Source: Berghia stephanieae (Eukaryota; Mollusca; Gastropoda; Nudibranchia; Aeolidiidae). From it: a DNA stretch of 64,000 nt. The stretch's first letter is position 1; the number at the start of each line of letters is the position of its first letter. Position numbers and translations under genes: made by a program. This document shows, piece after piece, positions 29,240-54,157 of this stretch. The DNA lies in the NCBI GenBank assembly GCA_034508935.3, contig CM067444.1, positions 34,787,693-34,851,692 on the forward strand, read 5' to 3'. The notes under the pieces are model-generated. The model was not told the origin of the DNA and searched no databases. It saw only the letters and a program-made list of their open reading frames with translations.

Positions 29240-29600
29240 TCAATACCCAATACCAATGACTAGGTATTGAATGAAAGCACCGATGACTAGAGCGATGCTC
29301 GAGACTTTTTTGAGTCTCGAGACTCAAAAAAGCATCGAGACGCAAAAAAGTCTCGAGCTTCGCTGGAATCATCGCCGACGAGAGAGGGGTGAACAATGCA
29401 GATAGTACACATTGTTAGTAACGCGTGCGTCGCTCGCGCAGTATAGTCTCGAGACTCGGGACTCGGGACTCAATACGAGAAGCATCGACGACCAAGATTC
29501 TCGAGACAGAAAAGCATCGAGAACTAAGTGGAGGTCGGGAAGTTCTCAGTCGTAGATGACTTCTCAAAACCTAAAGCATCGATGACCTTTTGATGACCCG
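29240..29600. repeat. CTCGAGAC/CATCGA palindromic cluster
   Basis: Dense TCTCGAGACTC and GCATCGAGA words in both orientations, with a perfect 28 bp palindrome at 29305-29332 centred on GAGTCTCGAGACTC. Confidence 0.8.
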
Positions 29601-29619
29601 GATGCCCTCCCCTACTATT

Positions 29620-30200
29620 CGCAGTTGTACCTATTGCGAATCAGCGTTGCCAGGTGCCTTTGCAAAAATTCCGCCAACTTTATGCCAAAAATCCGCCATT
29701 TGATTTAAAATGCTTATACTCAACAATAGTGGATTGTCTCAGTATGAAAATGATGTTAGTAAACACCCCTCGCATATTTACAACTGTTTCCTTTTTACAG
29801 GTATTAAGATTCGGAGTTTCGATTTTGTTTGAGCGGTAGTTAGACTGTGATATTATTTTCACCTTTGGTTAATCTGAATTAGGTTGTATGATATAGATCT
29901 AGGCCAACAGTACACTCACAAAAGATGCTCCTAAAAGTCACTTCAGGGGGGAAAAAAAGAAGAAATAATTAGACTTGATTACTATATATTTACTTATTTA
30001 AAGGGTATATGCCAATCTGGCAACACTGCTGCGACTCGTGATTTCTCTATTCACAGTACTACTGCGAATAGTAGATAGCGTTCGTTTTTCGCTATTCGCA
30101 TTAGTACTGCGAATAATGATTACCTCTATTCGCAGTAATGCTGCGAATAATGATACACAGCTGTGTATTCAGTCCACTGGTGGACGGAAAACACAGTTCC
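29620..30200. repeat. ATTCGCAGTA near-palindrome cluster upstream of MMAB
   Basis: Copies at about 29623-29645, 30045-30065, 30093-30113 and 30126-30147, followed by ACACAGCTGTGTATTCAGTC at 30151, which is an inverted diverged match to 19689-19735. Ends about 190 bp before the MMAB start codon. Confidence 0.7.
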
Positions 30201-30385
30201 TTCAGTTCCTTCTTCAATTCATCCACCCCTGGCCCCTGACTCCTGACCCTTGTTCCATAAGCGAGCTGAATTGCTTGCTGCGGCAATTTAATGTTTTTAT
30301 TTTATTTTATTGTGAATGCCAAGGGCTGTGCAGTGAGCAAAGTCATTCATTGTTTGTCCTATTGCCTTTCTATGTGAATTAAGAG

Positions 30386-44744
<14,359 letters not shown>

Positions 44745-45540
44745 GATCAGGGCTGGTTGGTGGCAGTTTATTTCAGGCGACACAAATCCGAAATACAGTT
44801 GATGAATCTCATATGGTCTTGTTAATTTAACAAAATTTTACCTATTTTGTATGGATGTGCGTGTGTGTTAAGGTGTATTGTGAGTGTTTATTTTTTATGT
44901 ATGTATTTGCATATTTGTGTGTGTGTGTGTGTGTGTGTGTGTTAGAATTTTAACGAGGCATACTCATGTCATTAGCCTCTACTATTCATGGGTCAAAGTG
45001 ACAGCAACTCATTTTGCCAGAAAATGCTAAGCAAAGAGATTCAAAAACTGGACTAACCTTACTCATATTTTATAAAATGCAAGGACATAACTTATACTTG
45101 TCGTTTAGTGCTGCAGTCTTCGTTTAGATCGATCTCAGGGGTCCACAAGGCCTTGCATTAATTAGGTTGTGATAGTAATTAATTGAATTTCTAGAGGTCC
45201 AAAGGATAAAATGAATAACAAATAATGATAACGGTGTGTCCTATCACAGTCCGTGCCACCCACCCAACCCATAATATATAACTAACTATGACCTTTTTGG
45301 CTTTTTGGAAAATGTTTGTGATGATAGGTGGGTACTGCTGCAGGAGATGATTCTAATAATAAAATTAGACTTTGTGCAGATGTTGTTGAGGATGAGGTAG
45401 CTGATACTGATATAGCTGTTGATGATGAGGTGTTTGATCCAGAGGATGACTGATGAAGATGAAACTTGAGTTAATGCAGATTTGCTGATGGGGTAACTGA
45501 CTGTGTTGATGTTTTAGTCATTGAAGGATTGTTTGGATCT
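44745..45540 (+). other. MMAB 3' region
   Basis: Downstream of the MMAB stop. Contains a (GT)n tract at 44923-44941 and an AATAAA word at 45358-45363, a weak candidate polyadenylation signal. A stop-terminated acidic frame at 45328-45452 is discussed in findings. Confidence 0.35.
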
Positions 45541-45544
45541 AAAA

Positions 45545-45700
45545 ACTAAAATCCTCTTTATTCATCACCAATGGGGAAATTTGTCTTTAGGGTCTATTCC
45601 AAGGGAAGACTGGAATATCCCAGGCATCAGCCACAGTGCAATGCAGCAAACTGAACTAGGGCGAGGTGACTTGCTCAAGGCCACACAGTGCAAGGCCAGG
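45545..45700 (-). repeat. SINE family D, partial
   Basis: Shares CTTTATTCATC, GGTCTATTCCAAGGGAAGAC and TTGCTCAAGGCCACACAG with 9257-9482. The tRNA-like head is lost next to the Tigger remnant. Confidence 0.7.
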
Positions 45701-45719
45701 GGAACGGGGAAAAAAAAAT

Positions 45720-47436
45720 CGACTTAACGAAGATCAAGTTAACTGGAGTGTAACCAAATGAGCAAAAATGCGTTGAACAAAGCAAGCCAATCTTGAATAC
45801 ATATGGCCCTGAAAAGGGCCGTTGATAAATGATATCACTTCCTCCTGAAGAAATAAGAATTTTTCTGCTGCACCATCTAGCCATGATGATGAGACTCAAG
45901 GAGGGCGTCCAACTTGGCAATCGCATTTGAGATTCCACTGCAACCTCTCTGCATGACATACAACGAGAGCGACTGAGATCATCATCATCATCGTCTGGTC
46001 CATCTGTTGTCACACTGCTGGGATCTGTGGAAATCACCTCATCATCAATAGACACATACCTACTGAGCCGGGCCAATGTTGTATACAGACAAGATAGCAG
46101 CGGCTCTATGTCCATGGCAACCTCCCTGTCATCGGCGAGTGGGACCTCATGTTGAACAAAGCCAGCACTCCTGAAACAGTTGATGATCGTGGCAGGCTCA
46201 ACTTTACCCAAGCTGTCCTCAGTATTGACACAGCGGTGGAAAGAGTCGAACTCATGCACACTGTCAATGTGGCCCAACAGCTTCTTCAGCAGCAGTCCTC
46301 GGTAGAAGATTCTTCAAGTTCTGGATCACCCTTGGTCACAAGGCTGTGTCGCCTTCAAACCTCCGACTTTGGGGTGTGCAGCACAATTGTCTACCAACAA
46401 TGCAACACGACGTCCTTGAACAGCCATGGACCTATCAAAGTCCCGCGGTCAGCCCTCAAAGAGAGAGGAGGTCATCCAGGCATTCTTGTTGGCTTGGTAT
46501 GTGACAGGCAGCGTCCTTATCCCTTGAAACGAGGCCTCTCAAACTTTCCAATTATGAAGAGGGGTCGCTTATCGCTGCCATCCATGTTGGCACACAGCAA
46601 AACGGTGATCCTCTCTTTTGACAGCTTCCCACCATGGCAAGCTGTCCCTTGAACTCCATCGTTTTGCTTGGCAACAGTCTCCAAAATAGGCCAGTCTTGT
46701 CAGCATTGAAGATATCCGTCGGGCGGTATTTCTTTAACAGATCCGTCGACGCTTGTGTCATCAACAGCATTGCCTTTGCCGCAGATCGCTTTGAAGATGT
46801 TGTGCTGTGCCTTGAATCATGACAGCCAGCCTTCAGAGCATGTCCATTCGATCCTGAGACCCCTGGCCAATTCATCAGCTTTCGCTTTCATTATTGGTCC
46901 ACTGATAGGCACGTTGTTTGTCCTTTTTTTCAGTGAACCAATCCAAAAGCATCTTCTCTACGTCTTCATGTTGAGCTATCCGCTGACGTTGCTTGCTTGC
47001 ATCAAATTGACCAGATAAGTAGAGGTCCCTGTAGTGGTCACGCTTCTTGTAATTGTCGAGACTGAATTGGCTGGTATGCCAAATTCCTCTGAGATGATTT
47101 GACTTGACTTGTAGAATTGACTTGAAGTTGCGACGATGTAAAATGTGAGATGGGTAAATCAAAGCTATTCGATACTTCTTAAGTATATTGAGCGTGGACG
47201 TCAGGGAAAGCACCTGCATCAAATTGGCGTGCACCAATCATTCGCGTATATCCTTAACGAATGAAAATTCTTACTGGTAGCTTTTTTAACCAATGGAAAT
47301 ACTTGTTTATTTGTGATTTTATTGTGGTCATGAGTGATAAGGACATTGACTTATGTGGAAGGGGGTGGGACCAAGAAATAAAATAGACTTTGGTAAAAAT
47401 CAACTAAAGAAACGTCGACGTATCCAGAGTGCACTG
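45720..47436 (-). pseudogene. Tigger (pogo) transposase, broken DNA transposon
   Basis: Minus strand, in order: CENP-B-type helix-turn-helix DNA-binding region (46875-47237, with KQRQRIAQHEDVEKMLLDWF), then the DDE core ([19 protein letters not shown] near 46720-46660; [18 protein letters not shown] near 46600-46540; LLVDNCAAHP near 46400; CDQG near 46345), then the C-terminal segment TIINCFRSAGFVQHEVPLAD and an acidic DDDDDD stretch. The catalytic Asp residues are visible. The frame changes several times, for example just after CDQG, so it is dead. One end is recognisable at 47436 (CAGTGCACTCTGG then TA). The other end is not clear. Confidence 0.88.
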
Positions 47437-47459
47437 TATAACAAAAAAAATATTGCACT

Positions 47460-49637
47460 CACATCATTTCAAAAACATCCCAGCACCATATGACAGTCCT
47501 CCTTCTCCTGTCTGGCTTTTTCCTTCGCTGCCGTTTGAATTTTCCTCTCATTTTGACCACCCACTTTGAATTATAAACACTTTTGGCAACTCTTTTGTGT
47601 TCTCTTGCCTTCGAAAACTTGGATGCGAAGTGTCCAATGCCAAGCCCAACAATCGCTTTTATTGATGCCACTGACGCCGGTCCTTTGTTGTACTGAGCAG
47701 CTGCAGTATATACAGAAAACTGGACCCTCTTCATATGGTAGCTTGACCACACTAAATGATGAAAACGCTGGGGTTTTGATTTTTTTTCTTCTTCTCACAG
47801 CATTGAAACAAGTCATCAGATGTTAGTCAGTTATATATTGGCTCAAATTGTTTATGAAGAAGATCGTTGTCCAGGGGGGTATGCACCCTGTTCTTGTGGC
47901 CAGTGGGGTAGCGACGTTCTCCCATGGATCTCTTGTAGAAGCACCACAAATATTTCCACTTGGGCAGTATTGGTGCTGGGGCAAGTCGTCAGTCGAATAT
48001 TCTGGGTGGGGTTCCTTACCTCCCATAGTGGGCAGAGAGGTACTTACTGTGTCTTCTACCCACCTATATCTGTTTTCCAACATGCTTTCTATCTTTGTCT
48101 TGGAACGAGATTACTTGGTTTTGTCCAGGTCCTGGCCGGAAACCCTGGCTGGGAGGGAAACAAATATTTAGTTTTGGGAGATGATATTTTTTTCCTTGTA
48201 AATCATCTCTCTGTTATGCACTGTATTATGTTTCTTTATTTTATGTATGATTTGTAAAACATTTGAGTGTATTCCTCTTAGCGGGGACCTGTGCTTTTGT
48301 CTGGATGAGACTTTTAGTGATCTCAAACTTAAGTACTTTGATAGTGTGCTTGTGGAATCTACACCTGTTTCTTATTTGAACCAATTCCCCTTTGTCTTCC
48401 CTTTTCTTGGATGCTTTATTGTAATTCTATAACTTTTTACTATTCCATTTTCTTCCTTTTTACTGGCGCTGATATGACCTTAATATGTTGCAAGCGCCGT
48501 AAAACCCTTAAAAACAAAAACAATCAGTCGGATATCCATGAAAAAGACTGGCAAAAATAGCATTCCTCATCTCAGGTGCTGTGTTGAAACCCCAAATCGC
48601 CCTTGAGTAGTAAATTTGAAGCCTACAGATGGTTTCAGTTGTGAGTTGACCAGGACCTCGACCCCCTAATGTTTTGCACTTTTTGCTGCAGTCTGCCTTC
48701 GGGTTTCTCAAGGATGTTCCTAAACATTAACCAACATGCTTTAAGCAGTCTTCCTTTTTCAATCTTGACATCTTCACCATATGGTTTGCCATTGACGATT
48801 TCATTGAAGGCTTTGGAATCCCCATTACCTACCATTGTGGTATACCTCAGGTTTAGTTTTGGTACAGACCTTCCCCAAAGGACCGAGGCAGCCACCACCT
48901 CCATCATTCCTGACGTTCCTTCAAAATTTATAGTGCACTGTCCACTATGGATGTGCTCCTCTCTCCAACGGTCATATCGTTGAGGATTCTCCTTTTTTAT
49001 CCATGCTCAACAGATGTTGCAGTGCAGACTGAGAACATGTACATCCACAATAAGTCCAGGGAATCAATGGCACTGCCAACACCAACAAGCGATTTGTGCC
49101 CCCTGGTTATCCATGAGCCATCAAAGCACACTGCAATGTCTACAGGTACATCTTCTTCAAGAGGAAACTTGAATTCGCATTCATATTCCTGCCTCGTAAT
49201 TGTTGCCGCTTCTTTGAAGACATCACTAATTTCCTCGTTTTTTGTATGGATACGCTTTGAAATCCTGTTGTATGTCTTTTGGAGAATACCTGGCATCTCC
49301 ACATATTCACACAGTTTTTACAGTTGATAGGCACCTATGCCACATAACATAGATGACATAGTCATAGCCTCGTTGACGATAAAAGGCTTTGGTCAGCTGG
49401 CCGAGTTGGTGTTCCTGGCAGATGTGTAATGGCTGGTCACATCTTTTTTACACTCCCTACATAAACATTCATTTTCAAAGCGAATCCGTATTGATTGTCT
49501 GTCCTCATTTTAAAAACTCCATTGTTGCTACATTCAGGGCAACTCAAATTAGACACAAGCTTGTCGAAACAAAGCCCTTTCAGACACATTTCGGATGACA
49601 GGTTGGATATCAGAAACCTGTGAACTGTAAGTCTCAT
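47460..49637 (-). pseudogene. Mutator-like transposase, broken, split by a retroposon
   Basis: Minus strand, N to C: a CPEC-containing N-terminal segment (49437-49637), the catalytic start (48997-49302, with DIAVCFDGSWITRGHKSLVG), the motif LRYTTMVGNGDSKAFNEIVN with KPYGEDV (48635-48907), and a basic C-terminus (47460-47752, KFKRQRRKKPDRRRR). This order matches the Mutator-like transposase domain proteins abundant in invertebrates (family assignment from memory). The frame is interrupted, and 48003-48523 is a later retroposon insertion. Confidence 0.65.
48003..48523 (+). repeat. Retroposon family C, full length, copy 1
   Basis: Starts TGGGTGGGG and ends GCGCCGTAAAACCC plus an A/C-rich tail. 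Flanked by a 14 bp target duplication, TCAGTCGAATATTC (47989-48002) and TCAGTCGGATATCC (48524-48537), two mismatches, so an older copy than the one at 61303. Confidence 0.85.
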
Positions 49638-49719
49638 AAAGGGATAGTTTTGATTGACTCCTTGTTGCTGACTGGTCTTCAGTAAAAGGGATATGGGGTC
49701 GTTCTGTCAATGGTATTAT

Positions 49720-50283
49720 CTAAATCAGTGAGACTACTTGGTGAGTTGGGTGCTGCTTCATGTGACGGTGATGATAGAGGGGTAGACGTTGTGACAGGGA
49801 CATGTTAATTATGGTTAGGGCACGACAAGCGGTTGTGAAGATGATGCGATGGTTTTGCTGTGATTGTGACAATAGTAGTGAAGATGCAGCTGTGACTGGA
49901 ATTTTGTCATTACCAAGAGCATCAAAAACAGTAGATGCATTGACAGTGAAAAGCTCAACAGAACGGTACATCTGAGTGACACTTTTACCTAAATCAAAAT
50001 CTCTTAACAGACCAGAATGTTAAGAATGCGTTTCTTCCCATGTTTAGTAGTGGATTCATCCACGTCAATTGAAAAGAAACTGCTGCGCAACTTTTCAGCA
50101 AGTTTTTTCCTGATTACTTCTGACAAACCATGCCTCATTTTGTAGATGACAGTCTGTCGCTCCAGAGACAATGAGCTCAGGGCTTTTAGGTCTTTGGCAG
50201 GGAGATGGGTTAGTCCAACCAGTTTTGGAGCCAGTGTAAGAGGGAGGGAGTTTTCTGCTATGAAACAGCTTCCTGGTGTGCAA
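49720..50283 (-). pseudogene. hAT-like transposase fragment
   Basis: Minus-strand peptides ALSSLSLERQTVIYKMRHGL and FFSIDVDESTTKHGKKRILN match the start of the catalytic region in a hAT-like family (usual form TATYKMRYGL... FSLNIDEAT). The next segment (FTVNASTVFDALGNDKIPVT) is in another frame, so it is broken. It lies just upstream of the Mutator-like remnant but appears to be a separate element. Confidence 0.55.
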
Positions 50284-50627
50284 TTCAGTCTCTAATACTG
50301 GATGGAGAAGGTGCAGAAGTTGTTAGCTGCTCAGTACCTGAAAAAAAGAAACAAAGGATAATTGTTTGGTTAAATCTATGCCAAAAAATTCTATAATAAC
50401 AATTGACAGTAACAAAAGTGGAATCTAACAAAAAAATTAGTATGTCTAACAGAATTTAAAAGTTTCTGATATTGAATAAAAATGTCATTCTGGACACAAT
50501 GTTCATTTACAAGGGATGTTTAGACTTCGATAAATAAATAATAACTGATGGCATGAAATTTTAGGAAAATTAATATACATTTTTATTTTGTTAATTGGTG
50601 ATTGTATAATACCAATGTGTACATATG
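50284..50627. other. No recognised feature
   Basis: AT-rich sequence between transposon fragments; nothing supported. Confidence 0.4.
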
Positions 50628-50753
50628 TGCAGGTCTGACATCCCAACCCACTAATGGGCCTAGTTAATGATGTAATGGAACATATTTTGCATCATTTTTT
50701 GAGATTTCCATTAAAATAGTGAGCCCATAAGGAAATGGGTTGTCAGACCTGCA
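50628..50753. mobile_element. 126 bp MITE with TGCAGGTCTGACA terminal repeats
   Basis: 13 bp perfect inverted ends (50628-50640 and 50741-50753), with further partial pairing inward. The CAGGTCTG core is shared with the MITE at 44254-44507. Confidence 0.8.
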
Positions 50754-50912
50754 AATAATAAGTGCACGCCGTATAATACTATACAGTGTTAACCAATAAC
50801 TTATAAAGTTCAAACAAAAAATGACCAAATGTGATAGTAATACTAACCTGCGGAAATCATTACATTTGGTGCAACTCCATAGGGTGGGGGAGGACAAGAG
50901 GTTGAAGCAGAC

Positions 50913-51302
50913 TCAGTGGCTGTTGAGGCATCTGCTTCCAGGTTTTTTACTGTCTGGAATTCTGTTGGGAGAGAGTAGTTTGTTTTTATGACCCTCCTCT
51001 TCTCCTTTTGGTGCTTTGATTCGGCATGCCTTGCAAAAAAAGACTTTCCTCTTGATCCATAAATAACTCTTCATTGGCAATAAATACAAAATGCCATTCC
51101 CGGTGCCTGAATTTTCCTCACATAACGAGAGAAGAAATCGCTGTTGGTGGAGCACACAACAAGCCATAACAATATCTTCAATATTTTCCAGAGCCAATTT
51201 TGGCTTTGACGTTAAAACACTAAATCTGTTGACTAGAGACCCAAATACATTCTGAATTATTCTCCTGGCTCTTAAAAGCCTATAATTGAAAATTCTTTTC
51301 TT
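50913..51302 (-). pseudogene. PIF/Harbinger transposase, C-terminal fragment
   Basis: Minus strand reads RIFNYRLLRARRIIQNVFGS, LVNRFSVLTSKPKLALENIE, DIVMACCVLHQQ: the diagnostic last block of Harbinger (DDE_4) transposases, where R..I.N.FG...NRF precedes V.A.CVLHN. The catalytic Asp residues lie in the missing N-terminal part. The block itself is uninterrupted. Confidence 0.82.
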
Positions 51303-51825
51303 GTCATCAAGAACCTTAACGTTGTTTCAATGACAATGACAGTGACAAGGAGGGATGTGATGTGAATGAGAACGACTCAGCAGGTCAATAATTCATATCA
51401 TAGTGATGAGGATTATGATACTAATTCTGAATTCCACCTACTATAAGCAGAGGTCCTATTGATTGAGCTAGTGTGACCAGTGTAGAAAGACAGAGAAAGA
51501 AGAGATTGTGGCTGTGCCTCGTGTATAAGATGTCTAATGATATTATGATCCCAATTTTCCCCCTGGAGATGAATAACTGTGATGCTGCTCGAGTTTCATT
51601 AGATTACTAATGAAACTCGAGGAGAACCACATTTATTGTGTTAATCCCTTGAAATGCAAATTACCGTGGTCGGGCATATTTTGGGAAAATTTTGTTAAGC
51701 TTTGTTCGGGTTTGAGCCCTATACCCCCCCACACACACATTAAGTGGTTTCTTTTTATTTTTAACTGAGGCTGAGATTTGTATTGAAGTAACAAATCGAA
51801 GTGAAATTAATTTATCCATTTGATC
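51303..51825. other. Spacer with perfect 15 bp-stem hairpin
   Basis: No gene. 51588-51602 (CTCGAGTTTCATTAG) pairs perfectly with 51607-51621 around a 4 nt loop. Confidence 0.6.
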
Positions 51826-53630
51826 AGGAAGAGGGAGTTCCACAGGGTAGCATTCTGTCTCCATTCTGTTTGAGATTAAAATAAACTCAATAGTGAATGC
51901 AATGAGACAGAATGTTGACTGTTCCTTATATGTTGATGACTTTCTTGTATGCTATCGAAGTAAATCGAGTATGGACACCATTGAGAGACAGTTACAACTC
52001 CAACTAAACAAACTGTCGGAGTGGGCAAATCTCAATGGTTTCTCCTTCTCCCCATCAAAAACAGTAGCTGTCCACTTCTGCCGAAAACGCACCTGCATTA
52101 GACAGCCTGACCTTTATCTCAACAATTCCAGAATTGAGGTAAAGGACGAAGCCCGATTCCTGGGTTTGATCTTTGATAGGAAACTAAATTTCCTCGCCCA
52201 TATCAAAGATCTCAGACTGCGATGCATGAAAGCAATGAGAATAATGAGAGTTCTGTCGAGCATGGAATGGGGTTTGGACACAAACACTCTTCTAAAGATA
52301 TACCGAACCCTTATTCGATCAAAACTGGACTACGCATCTTTTGTATACGGCTCTGCAAAACCATCCTACTTAGGCATGCTGGACCCAATTCATCATCAGG
52401 GACTGCGCTTGGCACTCGGGGCTTTCCGCACTTCTCCAGTGGCAAGCCTTTATGCTGAGGCAGATGAGCCACCTCTCCATCTCAGGAGGAAAAAACTGGC
52501 TCTCCAGTATGTTACTAAGGTCACATCGCTGCATGACAACCAGCACACAAACATGTACACTACACGGATAGGACACTAGAAGAAAAATTTCGCAAGCACC
52601 CAAAAATGACACCACCATTAGGTTGCAGAATAAAAAAAGACATCGCAGACATGAACATCAGTCTAGATAGGATACACCCATACGTCCAGGCAAAGACACC
52701 ACCATGGTCCATACATAGACCAAACATAAATTTGGACCTAACAAAACTGGAAAAATCACAAACAGACCCACATATTTACAAACAGACACTAAAAGCAATA
52801 TTACAAACATACAAAAACCATACTCACATATTTACGGATGGTTCAAAGAGCGCAGATGCAGTAGGATGTGCCTATCACTCATCGGAAGGCACAGGATCAC
52901 TTCGCCTGGATAGAAATGTTTCGATCTTTACAGCGGAATCGAGAGCAATCCTAAATGCTCTCCGTTTGGCTGAGAGATCGAATAAAAATAAATTCTTGAT
53001 CTTGTCTGACTCGCTGTCCGTACTTAAGGGGATCTCAAATTTTTATTGCACCGATCCAAGACTCATAAGTATCTTGGAAGGTGCAAATAAATTATTATAA
53101 AAAAAAAGAAAGTTTGTTTTCTCTGGGTACCTAGTCATGTGGGTATCCAGGGGAACGAAGAAGCGGATCGACTGGCAAAAGAGGCGGTGAGCCAAGAATT
53201 ACAAGAGGGCAGTAAAATCCCACACGCGGATTTAAAGATCAATATTAAAAAACATGTCCGAAAGGAATGGGAACGATCCTGGAGTCGAGATGTACATAAC
53301 AAATTAAAACAAATTAAAAGTGACCTCGGCCCCAGACCCAACTCGGGGCTAAAAAGAAGAGACGAGGTAAAAATAACTCGACTCCGGATCGGACATACTG
53401 CCCTCACTCACCGTTTCCTTCTGGAGAGGGATGAAAAACCCCTCTGCAGAACATGTAACTGTGACCTGACAGTTCAACACATTTTAATTGAATGTACAGA
53501 ATTAGAACAGATAAGGTCACAACATTATGATAACAGTAGGTACCACAAACTGGCCTTAATTATCGGCGACAAATCGGTCGGTGGACGAGTAAAACGGCAA
53601 AATCCGATGTTTTAAAATGCAATTTTTGTA
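51826..53630 (+). pseudogene. 5'-truncated RNase H-bearing LINE (I/Jockey-like)
   Basis: Starts inside the reverse transcriptase at EEGVPQGSILSPF, then SLYVDDFLVCYRS (catalytic YVDD) and the thumb (51893-52579), an RNase H domain (FTDGSK, E in FTAESRAI, LSDSLSVLKG; 52820-53100), the end of RNase H (VGIQGNEEADRLAKEA, 53139), and a C-terminal CRTCNCDLTVQHILIEC zinc knuckle (53450-53490). The frame changes near 52580 and 53100, so it is dead. Endonuclease and ORF1 are absent. Strand is opposite to the flanking DNA transposons. Confidence 0.88.
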
Positions 53631-53639
53631 ATTTCCCGT

Positions 53640-54157
53640 CACTGCTACGTTGGTGAATCTTACATCAATGTAACCGTCATTAAATTCTCTTTACAATGAA
53701 CTTATTTTTTATTGAATTAACAGAACATGGCATAGTTATTTTTATTGAAATGTGTCGCTTGTCATTTCCGTCAAAATGCGATTTCTGAAGCCATGTCGCG
53801 TCAATTTCAAATTACCTATATTTTTCTAAATTCGTTTACTCCATCATGAGTGATCCGATTTTTATGCGGTTTGTTTCGTTAGAATCGGATTGAGTTTTTG
53901 TACAACCGGATACCTCTTTCATTTCCTTCCTCCCGGTAGAGCGATCGTAGCTGTAGGGTGAACACGAGCGTCTTAGGTTTTTGAATGTTTATTCCGGCAT
54001 TTTTGAAAATAATGATTTCAAACAAGAACCAATGTAATCCTGATTATATTCTCTAAAAACCTGTATAGGTTTTAAGGATGTACTGATTATCATGATCCGG
54101 TAATCTTAAAAAATGTGACCCCACTCCAACTGGACGAAAGGCCGGCTGTCCGCCGTT
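53640..54157. promoter_or_regulatory. Upstream region of the intact 1043-aa gene
   Basis: About 500 bp between the LINE end and the start codon. No TATA box or terminal repeat stands out. It presumably holds the promoter (inference). Confidence 0.25.

Noticed and set aside
45690-45745. Left terminal repeat of the Tigger element
   Set aside because: GATCAAGTTAACTGGAGTGT resembles the other end only in direct, not inverted, orientation, so it was not accepted as the terminus.
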